26,205 bases of DNA from assembly GCA_900543165.1 (NCBI GenBank), contig UQQQ01000030.1, positions 1-26,205 on the forward strand, written 5' to 3'. The DNA is from an uncultured Dialister sp. Lineage in GTDB: Bacteria > Bacillota > Negativicutes > Veillonellales > Dialisteraceae. This document shows positions 1-7,822 of the stretch, one piece after another. How positions within the stretch are numbered: position 1 is the stretch's first letter; every line of letters begins with the position of its first letter. The notes under the pieces were generated by a model, which saw only the letters and a list, made by a program, of their open reading frames with translations, searched no databases and was not told where the DNA came from. A program made the position numbers and the translations under genes.

Positions 1-1
1 C

Positions 2-73
2 CCGCGGCAGATGGAACGCGAAAATGAGATGATCGTTATTTCACATCGCCTTTTTGCGTGGGAGGAGCTATAG
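2..73 (+). CDS. 3' end of a truncated gene (unknown)
   Basis: An open frame enters from the left edge and stops at TAG 71-73. The visible C-terminus ends in ...ISHRLFAWEEL. Codon choice (CGC, ATC, GCG, GAG) fits the neighbouring genes, and the hairpin at 142-175 would suit as its terminator. Only 23 residues are visible, so no function can be given and the frame may be accidental. Confidence 0.35.
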   Translation, partial: PRQMERENEMIVISHRLFAWEEL

Positions 74-141
74 GGATGGCATCAGATCATAATGGGATGT
101 ATGAGTGCGGGAAGAGGATAGTTCTTGTTTTTCTCATACAT

Positions 142-175
142 AAAAAAGGGTGTGACCTAGGCCACACCCTTTTTT
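142..175. terminator. Bidirectional intrinsic terminator
   Basis: A 13-bp perfect stem (142-154 with 163-175) has an 8-nt loop, with an A-run on the left arm and a T-run on the right. It therefore works on both strands. It lies directly after the stop of the minus-strand gene at 179-475 and after the partial plus-strand frame. Confidence 0.85.
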
Positions 176-178
176 GTA

Positions 179-475
179 TCAGATGGCATCTTTTTTATAG
201 TAGGGAGATGTTATCCAGTTTCCTGTCTGCATATCCGACAAAATAGAGCGAAGAAGATCATATTCGCCTTCCATGATGCAGAGCGGATCGAGGTTCTTCA
301 TCTGCGGAAGAGAGGTATAGATACGCAGCGCTTCTTTGTAGAGCATCAGTTCAGGCGCTTTGCCATCGATGTCGATATCGGCATCCTTGAAGTAGGCTCT
401 GTACTGAGCGAGCAGCTGCTCGAAGTCATGGATCATTTTCTCGCGCTTCATTGTGGTGTCATATAAACTGCCCAT
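179..475 (-). CDS. Hypothetical 98-aa protein
   Basis: This is a small soluble acidic protein with no signal peptide or membrane segment. I do not recognise a family. The start is well supported: AAGGAGG (484-490) lies 8 nt upstream of the ATG at 475. The stop falls three bases before a strong terminator, so the gene is a compact single transcription unit. The N-terminal half (KREKMIHDFEQLLAQYRAYF) looks amphipathic helical, and the C-terminal half ends in an aromatic/lysine tail (SPYYKKDAI). A candidate promoter lies about 155 bp upstream, leaving a long leader that contains an inverted repeat. The function is unknown. Length, RBS and terminator make a real gene likely. Confidence 0.75.
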   Translation of the reverse strand: MGSLYDTTMKREKMIHDFEQLLAQYRAYFKDADIDIDGKAPELMLYKEALRIYTSLPQMKNLDPLCIMEGEYDLLRSILSDMQTGNWITSPYYKKDAI

Positions 476-546
476 GATGGTATCCTCCTTCGCTGCTGCG
501 GCAGCGGGATAGAAAGCAGAGACCTCATGAGGTGCTGTGGCGTAAG

Positions 547-581
547 CGATGTGAAGCGTAGTTCAGTCTGCTTACACATCG
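547..581. repeat. Inverted repeat in the leader of the 98-aa gene
   Basis: The arms at 547-557 (CGATGTGAAGC) and 570-581 (GCTTACACATCG) pair with one bulged base around a 12-nt loop. On the minus strand this falls between the likely promoter and the start codon of the 98-aa gene, so it could be a leader hairpin or a protein-binding palindrome. Confidence 0.5.
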
Positions 582-630
582 TTTTCCTACTTACTGTATG
601 AGTATCTGCTTTCAGAATTCTTATGGTTTC

Positions 631-659
631 ATTATAAGAGGTAAGAAGATCTTCGTCTA
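631..659 (-). promoter_or_regulatory. Candidate promoter for the 98-aa gene
   Basis: Read on the minus strand, a perfect TATAAT (631-636) sits 17 bp from TAGACG (654-659), which matches the -35 consensus at four of six bases. The predicted leader is about 150 nt. Confidence 0.45.
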
Positions 660-744
660 TAGCATATGCCCATGTGTTATAACTTTCATTTTGGAACAGG
701 AAATATGCGAAACTGATCGACCCATGTTCCTCACCGATCTCTGA

Positions 745-1656
745 TCACAGATCTTTGATCTTGATCATGCGTTCCGAATCACGGACATCGCTGTAAAACT
801 GCAGGAACTTTTTCGCGACCACAGAGAGTGGGCGGCCCTTGACGCGGACGACGGTCTTGTACAGATCCGTATCGACCCCTGTGATGGGTTTGGCAATGAG
901 CCCCTCTGGGAGCTTCTCTTTTGGCTCCATAGGGACGATGCTGACGCCGCAGTCATCTTCTGCCCAGCGTAGAGCGGTGGTACGCGTGGTACAGATGGAA
1001 AGGACCTGCGGGCGGATAGATTTCTCCGCGAAGATCTTCGACATCATGAGATGACAGCCGGTGGAGAGACAGAGCGGACATTCCGCAAGCTCCGGCAGCG
1101 TCGGTGCGGTGATCCTTTTCAGAAAAATAGAATTTTCTGCGGTCACACAGACGATCTTTTCTTTGCGGCGGAACAGGACGTCAAAGTTATTCTGGTGGAT
1201 CGGGGGAACCGAAAGGATCCCGAGCTCTGCAATGCCGGAGAGAAGCTGCTGCGACTGCTCCGTAATGCCGCCTTCATGGATCTCATAATTGATGAGAGGG
1301 AAGAGGCGATGAAAAGGCTCGAGACATTCCTTGATGAAGACAGCCGCTCTGGAATTGGCAACCGTGAAGCGCAGCGTCCCCTTGCTGCCGTCGCTGACAT
1401 CTCCTATCTCATTCTTGGCCATATCTTCCAGAGAGCAGATGTATTTCGCTTTGTGGTAGAGGATGCGGCCTGCATCAGTCAGAATGAGGTGCTTGCTGCC
1501 GCGTGTCGTGATGATGAGCTTCGTGCCGAAATAATTCTCCAGCGACTTCACCTGCTTTGATAGTGCAGGCTGCGCGATGTGGATATATTCTGAGGCGGCC
1601 GTCATGCTGCCCGCTTCGACGATGGCAAGAAAATTTCTGTAATTATCAATTTCCAT
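745..1656 (-). CDS. LysR-family transcriptional regulator
   Basis: This 303-aa LysR-type regulator (LTTR) has the family's usual length. Residues 1-60 form the winged helix-turn-helix: the segment around AGSMTAASEYIHIAQPALSKQ is the typical recognition helix region. Residues 90-300 form the LysR substrate-binding domain that senses a small co-inducer. The start is fixed by AAAGGAG about 5 nt upstream of the ATG at 1656. The gene is divergent from a 62-codon gene and lies upstream of a DASS-type dicarboxylate transporter. Two near-identical elements in front of those rightward promoters contain a T-N11-A core typical of LTTR sites. I infer that it controls those genes, probably in response to the transported carboxylate. 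The family call is firm. The target set and ligand are inference. Confidence 0.92.
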   Translation of the reverse strand: MEIDNYRNFLAIVEAGSMTAASEYIHIAQPALSKQVKSLENYFGTKLIITTRGSKHLILTDAGRILYHKAKYICSLEDMAKNEIGDVSDGSKGTLRFTVANSRAAVFIKECLEPFHRLFPLINYEIHEGGITEQSQQLLSGIAELGILSVPPIHQNNFDVLFRRKEKIVCVTAENSIFLKRITAPTLPELAECPLCLSTGCHLMMSKIFAEKSIRPQVLSICTTRTTALRWAEDDCGVSIVPMEPKEKLPEGLIAKPITGVDTDLYKTVVRVKGRPLSVVAKKFLQFYSDVRDSERMIKIKDL

Positions 1657-1679
1657 ATAAATCTCCTTTGCATTCAGAT

Positions 1680-1701
1680 CATGTCTGCCAGGATAGGAAA
1701 A
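1680..1701 (+). repeat. 22-bp direct repeat, copy 1
   Basis: CATGTCTGCCAGGA-T-AGGAAAA recurs at 1925-1946 with one difference (T to C), 245 bp apart. This copy lies in the 5' leader of the LysR gene, between its predicted promoter and its RBS. The other lies in the leader of the divergent small gene, in the same absolute orientation. Confidence 0.75.
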
Positions 1702-1730
1702 GAATGCACATAGGAATCATGGTCCCATAT

Positions 1731-1759
1731 ATTATATAAGAAATAACTAATAAGTGCAA
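1731..1759 (-). promoter_or_regulatory. Promoter of the LysR-family gene
   Basis: On the minus strand, TTGCAC (1754-1759) and a perfect TATAAT (1731-1736) are separated by exactly 17 bp. This predicts a start near 1724 and a leader of about 70 nt that contains direct-repeat copy 1. Confidence 0.7.
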
Positions 1760-1860
1760 TCATAAACGCTAATGAATAGCAAATATGAGGAGCGTGCTGT
1801 CATTTTCAGATTTGCATGACTTTCATTCCTGTAAGTATCAATGATTTTCTTCGGATAACT

Positions 1861-1907
1861 AAAATTCCTATCAGATATTTTTAATTTTACGATAAATTTT
1901 GTATCAT
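1861..1907 (+). promoter_or_regulatory. Activator-type promoter with shared element, copy 1
   Basis: The element at 1861-1890 (AAAATTCCTATCAGATATTT followed by TTAATTTTAC) is followed by the -10 hexamer TATCAT at 1902-1907, with no good -35. A nearly identical element at 2575-2603 precedes TATGCT at 2616. In both cases the -10 starts 41 bp after the first base of the element. A T-N11-A core (1865/1877) suits a LysR-type regulator. This promoter would serve the small gene at 1983. Confidence 0.65.
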
Positions 1908-1924
1908 ATAGCCAAGTTAAATCC

Positions 1925-1946
1925 CATGTCTGCCAGGACAGGAAAA
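1925..1946 (+). repeat. 22-bp direct repeat, copy 2
   Basis: CATGTCTGCCAGGA-C-AGGAAAA, 21 of 22 bases identical to 1680-1701. It is positioned in the leader of the 62-codon gene, 21 bp before its Shine-Dalgarno sequence. Confidence 0.75.
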
Positions 1947-1982
1947 CGCCGCAAGGCCAATTTCATAAAGGAGTGATGGAAA

Positions 1983-2171
1983 ATGTTAGAAAAACACACA
2001 ACCCCATTTGACAGAATTTTTACCCATCGGCTTGATGCAGCCAGCCAGTATCTTCATGATAAGGAACAGACTCGTCAGTTCACCGATACCATTCAGGGCA
2101 ATGAGCTGACTCTGTCTCAGCTTGAAACATTGCACAGAAGAAAACTGAGCTTCATCGGTCACCTTCATTAA
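1983..2171 (+). CDS. Small hypothetical protein, 62 aa
   Basis: This is a small soluble protein rich in Thr, Gln, His and Leu, with no membrane segment and no cysteine. I recognise no family. The support is genomic. AAAGGAG (1967-1973) lies 9 nt before the ATG, a promoter with a regulator-type element lies at 1861-1907, and a strong terminator follows at 2294-2325, so the gene is its own transcription unit. It sits between the LysR gene and the DASS transporter, and its promoter element is shared with the transporter unit. A role tied to the same stimulus is therefore plausible, but its biochemical function is unknown. Confidence 0.65.
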   Translation: MLEKHTTPFDRIFTHRLDAASQYLHDKEQTRQFTDTIQGNELTLSQLETLHRRKLSFIGHLH

Positions 2172-2293
2172 AATATACATGGGCGCAGGACAGATCGCCT
2201 ACAGCCCATCATCTTCCCTTGTTTGAAAGCTGTCTCACTATAATGTATTTCATCCTGTTACCTTCCTCAGCTTGAATGCAAGATGGCTTGCCT

Positions 2294-2325
2294 AAAGGAC
2301 CCGTTCAGCGGCGGGTCCTTTTTTT
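2294..2325 (+). terminator. Intrinsic terminator after the 62-aa gene
   Basis: A perfect 10-bp stem (AAAGGACCCG 2294-2303 with CGGGTCCTTT 2312-2321) is followed by a seven-T run ending at 2325. Confidence 0.9.
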
Positions 2326-2574
2326 ATGGGATGAGGCCCGGGAGATACCGTCTGGCAGCCGATGATCCCTCTCGCAGGGTCATAACAAAAGGAAAACGAG
2401 AGATCTTTTTATTGGCGGAGAAAGAAGGCTCGTCAGCGAAAAAGCTGCCCGAGGGCTCATTGGTCGGTGCCGCATCTGCGCAGCAAGAGCAATAACATAT
2501 TCCGCGCAAGCATAAATGCAGCGGGAAGAAGAACTACCAAACCAACTGGAATGAGAAGATAAATAGGAGCATTT
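2326..2574. other. Intergenic stretch without a supported gene
   Basis: The 496-bp gap from 2172 to 2667 contains the terminator at 2294-2325 and the promoter element at 2575-2621. A TATAAT at 2239-2244 lies upstream of that terminator without a convincing -35. Between 2326 and 2574 only short open frames without ribosome binding sites occur. The stretch around 2350-2500 is GC-rich and looks like degenerate intergenic repeat DNA, but I cannot prove a second copy inside this window. Confidence 0.4.
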
Positions 2575-2621
2575 AAAATTCCTATCATATATTTTTAATT
2601 TACTCACATAAATGCTATGCT
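2575..2621 (+). promoter_or_regulatory. Activator-type promoter with shared element, copy 2
   Basis: The element at 2575-2603 (AAAATTCCTATCATATATTT then TTAATTTAC) differs from the copy at 1861 by one substitution and one missing T. Its -10 hexamer TATGCT (2616-2621) stands at the same 41-bp offset. It would start a transcript near 2628 that carries the 67-codon gene and the DASS transporter. Confidence 0.65.
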
Positions 2622-2667
2622 TTCCCTGTCAGTTGTTCTTGCTGTTTTTTTCAGAAAGGAGGTTCAC

Positions 2668-2871
2668 GTGACAGAACAAAAAGGGAACACCGGATTGGAC
2701 CTGTTGCCACTCATGAAGGAATGGGATAAAAATTACTATTTCCGCTTCATAGAGACAGATCAATCAAATTTCGGACTCATTAGTACCTATGGTCACTATG
2801 AAGATTGGCAGCCGGTCAGCATCGTGTATCCCGAAAAAGAATCCCGCTTCATAAAAAAGGGGAAAACGTAA
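2668..2871 (+). CDS. Small hypothetical protein upstream of DASS transporter, 67 aa
   Basis: I choose the GTG at 2668 because AAAGGAGG (2655-2662) lies 5 nt before it. The frame is open upstream to an ATG at 2617, but that position overlaps the -10 box and has no Shine-Dalgarno. The protein is polar and aromatic-rich (NYYFRF, YGHYEDWQP), with no signal or membrane segment, and ends in a basic tail. I recognise no family. It lies 94 bp upstream of the transporter with no terminator between them, downstream of a promoter that carries the shared regulator element. Co-transcription with the transporter is likely. Whether it affects transport or is only a leader gene is unknown. Confidence 0.65.
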   Translation: MTEQKGNTGLDLLPLMKEWDKNYYFRFIETDQSNFGLISTYGHYEDWQPVSIVYPEKESRFIKKGKT

Positions 2872-2965
2872 TGAGAATTTTGAAGAGCAACTCTCCACAT
2901 ATATTTCTTAGAAGGATATAGATTCCTTCCTTAGATTCACACCCATAGGAGGATGTAAGAACGTT

Positions 2966-4267
2966 ATGGATTTTTTAATCGCGATGGATCCAGCAGTGAA
3001 ATGTCTGCTGCTTCTGCTTGTCGTCGCCATTCTTTTCGTTACCGAAAAGATTCCGCTGGCGGTCACCTCGATCGCTTCTGCTGTTTGCTGTTGGCTGCTC
3101 GGGCTGGTACCGCTCAAAGAGGTATTCCTCGGTCTCGCTGATTCTACTGTCGTGCTCTTCGGTGGCATGTTCGTCGTCGGTGCGGCGATGTTTTACACGG
3201 GTCTGGCCCAGGACATCGGTGCCCGTATCGTCAAGGTTTTCGGTACAAGTGAGACGAAGCTGATGATCGGCGTCATGATCATAGCAGCTGCCATGTCGGC
3301 CTTCCTCTCGAATACCGGCACCACGGCCTGCCTCATTCCGGTCATCATCGGCGTCTGCAAAGAAGCAAATCTTTCGCCATCCCGTATTCTCATGCCTCTG
3401 GCATTTGCTGCTGGTCTCGGCGGTACCTGCACACTGATCGGTACGCCGCCAAACATCATTGCAAACGTGGCTCTGAAAACCGCTGGTATGCCTGAGCTGC
3501 AGTTCTCCTTCTTTGAATATGCATATATCGGTATTCCGATCACCATTTGCGGCATCATCTATATGCTGCTGGTCGGTCGTCACATCCTTCCGGAAGTGAA
3601 GGTGGATGACTCCTTCGCAAAGACGGCAGAAGTCGAACAGGAGATCGAAGCGAACGAAACCTCCAAGACCAAGAAGATTATCTGCGGTGTCATCATGCTC
3701 GGCGTCATCGTCACCATGGCGACGGACCTTGTTCCGCTGGAGATCGCCGCTGTCATCGGGGCCCTCCTTTGCGTCGTCACCGGTTGCCTTACAGAACGTC
3801 AGGCCTATGACTCCATCGACTGGGTCACCATTTTCCTGTTCGCCGGCATGATCCCGATGGCTACTGCCATGAATACATCCGGTGCAGGCAAGATGATCGC
3901 GACCTTCACTGTCGCCGCTATGGGCGGTAACCCGTCTCCTTATCTCATCACCGCTGTCCTTTTCATCCTCGCGGTCATCCTGACTCAGTTCATGAGTAAC
4001 ACCGCCTCCAAGGCTCTGCTTTGCCCGGTAGGTATCGCTCTGGCTACCCAGGTCGGCGCTTCCCCAAGAGCAGTCCTCATGGCGATCCTCATCGCTTCCT
4101 CCTGTGCATTTGCGACCCCTGTCGGCACTCCGCCAAACACCCTTGTGCTTGGTCCGGGCAAGTACTCCTTCATGGACTATGTCAAAGCCGGCTCCGGCCT
4201 CGTGGTGGTCTGCTTGATCGTATCTGTCATCGTCATCCCGATCGTATGGCCATTCTTCCCGAACTAA
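2966..4267 (+). CDS. DASS (SLC13) family sodium/dicarboxylate symporter
   Basis: This 433-aa inner-membrane permease of the divalent anion:sodium symporter family (Na_sulph_symp) imports di- or tricarboxylates or sulphate with sodium. The family's paired SNT signatures are both present: SNTGTT at residues 115-120 and SNTASK at 344-349. Each is followed by a matching loop, GTPPN (first half) and VGTPPNT (second half), as expected for the inverted-repeat fold with two substrate/sodium hairpins. About eleven hydrophobic segments are visible. An AGGAGG lies 13 nt before the ATG at 2966, a rather long spacing, but no better start exists. The divergent LysR gene and the small gene before it suggest induction by substrate. 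If the host is a Dialister-like anaerobe, succinate is an attractive substrate, but the sequence does not decide it. Confidence 0.93.
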   Translation: MDFLIAMDPAVKCLLLLLVVAILFVTEKIPLAVTSIASAVCCWLLGLVPLKEVFLGLADSTVVLFGGMFVVGAAMFYTGLAQDIGARIVKVFGTSETKLMIGVMIIAAAMSAFLSNTGTTACLIPVIIGVCKEANLSPSRILMPLAFAAGLGGTCTLIGTPPNIIANVALKTAGMPELQFSFFEYAYIGIPITICGIIYMLLVGRHILPEVKVDDSFAKTAEVEQEIEANETSKTKKIICGVIMLGVIVTMATDLVPLEIAAVIGALLCVVTGCLTERQAYDSIDWVTIFLFAGMIPMATAMNTSGAGKMIATFTVAAMGGNPSPYLITAVLFILAVILTQFMSNTASKALLCPVGIALATQVGASPRAVLMAILIASSCAFATPVGTPPNTLVLGPGKYSFMDYVKAGSGLVVVCLIVSVIVIPIVWPFFPN

Positions 4268-4318
4268 TAGAAATATATTAGTAAAATATAATAATAAGAA
4301 ATAATCTCCTCCTTTGAT

Positions 4319-4353
4319 GCTCGCCGGATATGACTCATCCGGCGGGCTTTTTC
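4319..4353 (+). terminator. Intrinsic terminator of the transporter unit
   Basis: An 11-bp stem (4319-4329 with 4337-4347, one G-T pair) is followed by a T-rich run (TTTTTCTTT). Confidence 0.88.
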
Positions 4354-4534
4354 TTTGGGAGGCGGCTGGTGGCGGGGTAGCATCATGAGACATGCCAAAC
4401 GAGAAATGGGAGTGACGGCTCTAGCGCTAGGTCTTCCAGCGGGTGTGAAGAGATCGGAAATGAGCGTGTCTTGTCTATCCTCAAGGCGGGATCAGCCTTG
4501 AAGGATCTCCTCGCAAGGTCTGCTGCTTTTTCCC
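4354..4534. other. Intergenic stretch, no gene seen
   Basis: No supported gene lies between the transporter terminator and the promoter at 4535. The one structure visible is an imperfect hairpin (4477-4487 with 4495-4506) without a T-run. Confidence 0.5.
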
Positions 4535-4563
4535 TTGCCTATTTCTCTTCCAGCTTTTATAAT
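4535..4563 (+). promoter_or_regulatory. Promoter of the binding-lipoprotein gene
   Basis: TTGCCT (4535-4540) and a perfect TATAAT (4558-4563) are spaced by 17 bp. The predicted leader is about 40 nt. Confidence 0.8.
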
Positions 4564-4611
4564 GAAAGAAATGGCATGATGTATCCTACAGTCTTTCAAG
4601 GAGGCGTTTGA

Positions 4612-5439
4612 ATGAATCGTCAATGGATGAAAGCAGGAGCTGCCCTTCTTACTTTGGCAGCATTGGGAATCACGGCTGGCTGCGGGGGAGCGCCCGCAAA
4701 GAGCAGCCCGGAGAAAGTAGCGGCATCAGGAGCCGCGGAACGGACACTGAAGGTCGCCTGCATCGCGACATATCCGCCCTTTGTCTATAAGGATAAAGAA
4801 GATAAGATCATCGGCTTCGATGTGGATATCACGAATGCAGTCGCCAAAGAAATGGGAGCGAAGACCGAGTACAAGAGCATGCCTTTTGACCAGATCGTAC
4901 AGGCCGTCGCAGACAATAAGGCTGATATCGCCGTTGCAGCCTGTGATATGACGCAGGACCGTGCAGATAAGGTGAATTTCTCCTCGATCTACTACAATAA
5001 GGAAAGCGTTTCCATCCTGTCTCGCAAGGATGATGAACGTATCCATGGCTCGCAGGACCTCTCTGGCAAGACGGTCGCTGTTGAGAAGGGCACTGTCTAT
5101 GTGACGACAGCCAAGCAGCTCGGCGCGACAGTGAAGGAGTATGACTATCATGACCAGCTCATTCAGGCCGTGGAAAGCAAGGAGGCTGATGCGCTTATCC
5201 TCGATAAGCCTGTCGCTCTCTTCTACATGACGCATGGGGCAGCGGACAAGCTCCGCTCCGCTGGCATCATTTCCGGTAGCGGCGGCTTCGTCATGCTTCT
5301 CAATAAGAAAGACCCTGCGCTCCAGAAAGAAGTGAATGAAGCACTGGGCAAGCTCATGAATAATGGAGAATATGATAAGATCTATGACAAATGGTTTGCC
5401 GATACAAATTTTGAAAAAGAACCTGATGTGAAAAAATAG
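4612..5439 (+). CDS. Polar amino acid ABC transporter substrate-binding lipoprotein
   Basis: This 275-aa protein is of the SBP_bac_3 (GlnH/ArtJ/FliY-like) family, which captures an amino acid outside the inner membrane for an ABC importer. The N-terminus is a lipoprotein signal with lipobox ITAGC, so Cys24 is the lipidated residue. The mature domain opens with KVACIATYPPFVYKD and continues with IIGFDVDITNAVAKEMG and FDQIVQAVADNKADIAVAA, all typical family blocks. It ends with LGKLMNNGEYDKIYDKWF, the usual C-terminal helix. AAGGAGG (4598-4604) lies 7 nt before the ATG. It is an orphan here: it has its own promoter and terminator and no permease or ATPase alongside, so its membrane partners must be encoded elsewhere. 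The ligand cannot be read from the sequence. Confidence 0.9.
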   Translation: MNRQWMKAGAALLTLAALGITAGCGGAPAKSSPEKVAASGAAERTLKVACIATYPPFVYKDKEDKIIGFDVDITNAVAKEMGAKTEYKSMPFDQIVQAVADNKADIAVAACDMTQDRADKVNFSSIYYNKESVSILSRKDDERIHGSQDLSGKTVAVEKGTVYVTTAKQLGATVKEYDYHDQLIQAVESKEADALILDKPVALFYMTHGAADKLRSAGIISGSGGFVMLLNKKDPALQKEVNEALGKLMNNGEYDKIYDKWFADTNFEKEPDVKK

Positions 5440-5448
5440 CCGGTACGA

Positions 5449-5481
5449 AAAAGGATCCTCTCATGACGAGAGGATCCTTTT
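5449..5481. terminator. Intrinsic terminator after the binding lipoprotein
   Basis: A perfect 14-bp stem (5449-5462 with 5468-5481) with a 5-nt loop. A- and T-flanks suit both directions. Confidence 0.9.
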
Positions 5482-5556
5482 CGCATTTCGTATCTCTGCT
5501 TTGTTATTCGCCCGAAACATGAAGCTGCCAACCTGAGTCCCTTCTTCATTTCCCCA

Positions 5557-5585
5557 TTGTAATCCCTGCCTAAATCGAATATAAT
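5557..5585 (+). promoter_or_regulatory. SUF operon promoter
   Basis: TTGTAA (5557-5562) and a perfect TATAAT (5580-5585) with a 17-bp spacer predict a start near 5592 and a leader of about 60 nt. Confidence 0.8.
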
Positions 5586-5600
5586 GAAATAAGTTATCAA

Positions 5601-5626
5601 TTGTATACGAAAAAATGCGCATACAA
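5601..5626. promoter_or_regulatory. Inverted-repeat operator candidate of the SUF operon
   Basis: The arms TTGTATACG (5601-5609) and CGCATACAA (5618-5626) are complementary at eight of nine positions around an 8-nt spacer. The site begins about 9 bp downstream of the predicted transcription start, where a bound repressor would block elongation or initiation. The regulator is not encoded in the window. An Rrf2/IscR/SufR-like or Fur-class protein is possible, but the site is not a clear match to any consensus I know. Confidence 0.55.
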
Positions 5627-5653
5627 GTTTACAATATATCATGAGGTGATCAA

Positions 5654-6397
5654 ATGAGTGAATTACTTCGCGTGGAGAATCTCCACGTATCTGTAGGCGG
5701 GAAAGAGCTCCTTCACGGCATTAACCTCACCGTGAATCAGGGAGAAGTCCATGTCATTATGGGTGTCAATGGGGCAGGCAAGTCGACGCTGCTTCACGCC
5801 ATCATGGGAAATCCTGTCTATCAGATCACTGAGGGTCATATATACTTCGAAGGAGAGGACATCACACAGCTTTCCGTCGATAAGAGAGCGAAGCTCGGTA
5901 TCTTTCTGTCTTTCCAGAACCCGATCTCGGTCGCCGGCATCACGATGGAAAATTTCATCCGTACCGCGAAGACGACGATTTCCGGGAAGCAGCAGCGGCT
6001 TTTCCCTTTCAAGCGTCTCATGCGCCAGCGCATGGAAGACCTCGCCATGGATCCGTCCTACGCAGACCGCTACCTGAATGACGGCTTCTCCGGCGGGGAA
6101 CGCAAGAAGAGCGAGATCCTGCAACTTAGGATCCTCGATCCGAAGCTCGCGATGCTCGATGAAACAGACTCGGGACTCGACGTCGATGCTGTCCGCATCG
6201 TATCGAAGAATATTTCTGAATACCACAATGAAGGAAATGCGATCCTTCTCATCACCCATCTGAATCAGATCCTGAAATTTATCCAGCCGGAATTCGTCCA
6301 CGTCCTGATCGATGGCAGGATCGTGAAGGAAGGCGGACCGGAGCTCGTGGATGAGATCGAGACCAATGGCTTCGATGTCTATCGCAGCGAGGTGTGA
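5654..6397 (+). CDS. sufC: SufC, Fe-S cluster assembly ATPase
   Basis: This 247-aa ABC-type ATPase forms the SufBC2D scaffold complex, in which ATP hydrolysis drives iron-sulphur cluster assembly in the cytoplasm. The visible motifs are Walker A GVNGAGKST (residues 37-45; the usual second position is Pro, here Val), signature FSGGE (145-149), Walker B with catalytic D169-E170, and the H-loop in LLITHLNQI. The ERKKSEI stretch after the signature is typical of SufC. An AGGTGA Shine-Dalgarno lies 4-5 nt upstream of the ATG. It is the first gene of the operon. Its stop is 2 nt before the sufB ATG, so translation is probably coupled. Confidence 0.97.
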   Translation: MSELLRVENLHVSVGGKELLHGINLTVNQGEVHVIMGVNGAGKSTLLHAIMGNPVYQITEGHIYFEGEDITQLSVDKRAKLGIFLSFQNPISVAGITMENFIRTAKTTISGKQQRLFPFKRLMRQRMEDLAMDPSYADRYLNDGFSGGERKKSEILQLRILDPKLAMLDETDSGLDVDAVRIVSKNISEYHNEGNAILLITHLNQILKFIQPEFVHVLIDGRIVKEGGPELVDEIETNGFDVYRSEV

Positions 6398-6399
6398 CT

Positions 6400-7812
<1,413 letters not shown>

Positions 7813-7822
7813 GGAGGGCATC

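Noticed and set aside
720..745. Palindromic GATC-rich stretch after the LysR stop as a terminator
   Set aside because: It is an imperfect dyad without a T-run on the minus strand, so it is not a convincing terminator.
2975..4393. Long open frame (472 codons) on the minus strand opposite the DASS transporter
   Set aside because: It has no Shine-Dalgarno, is very rich in Asp/His/Arg (typical of antisense frames) and overlaps a clear membrane transporter gene throughout.
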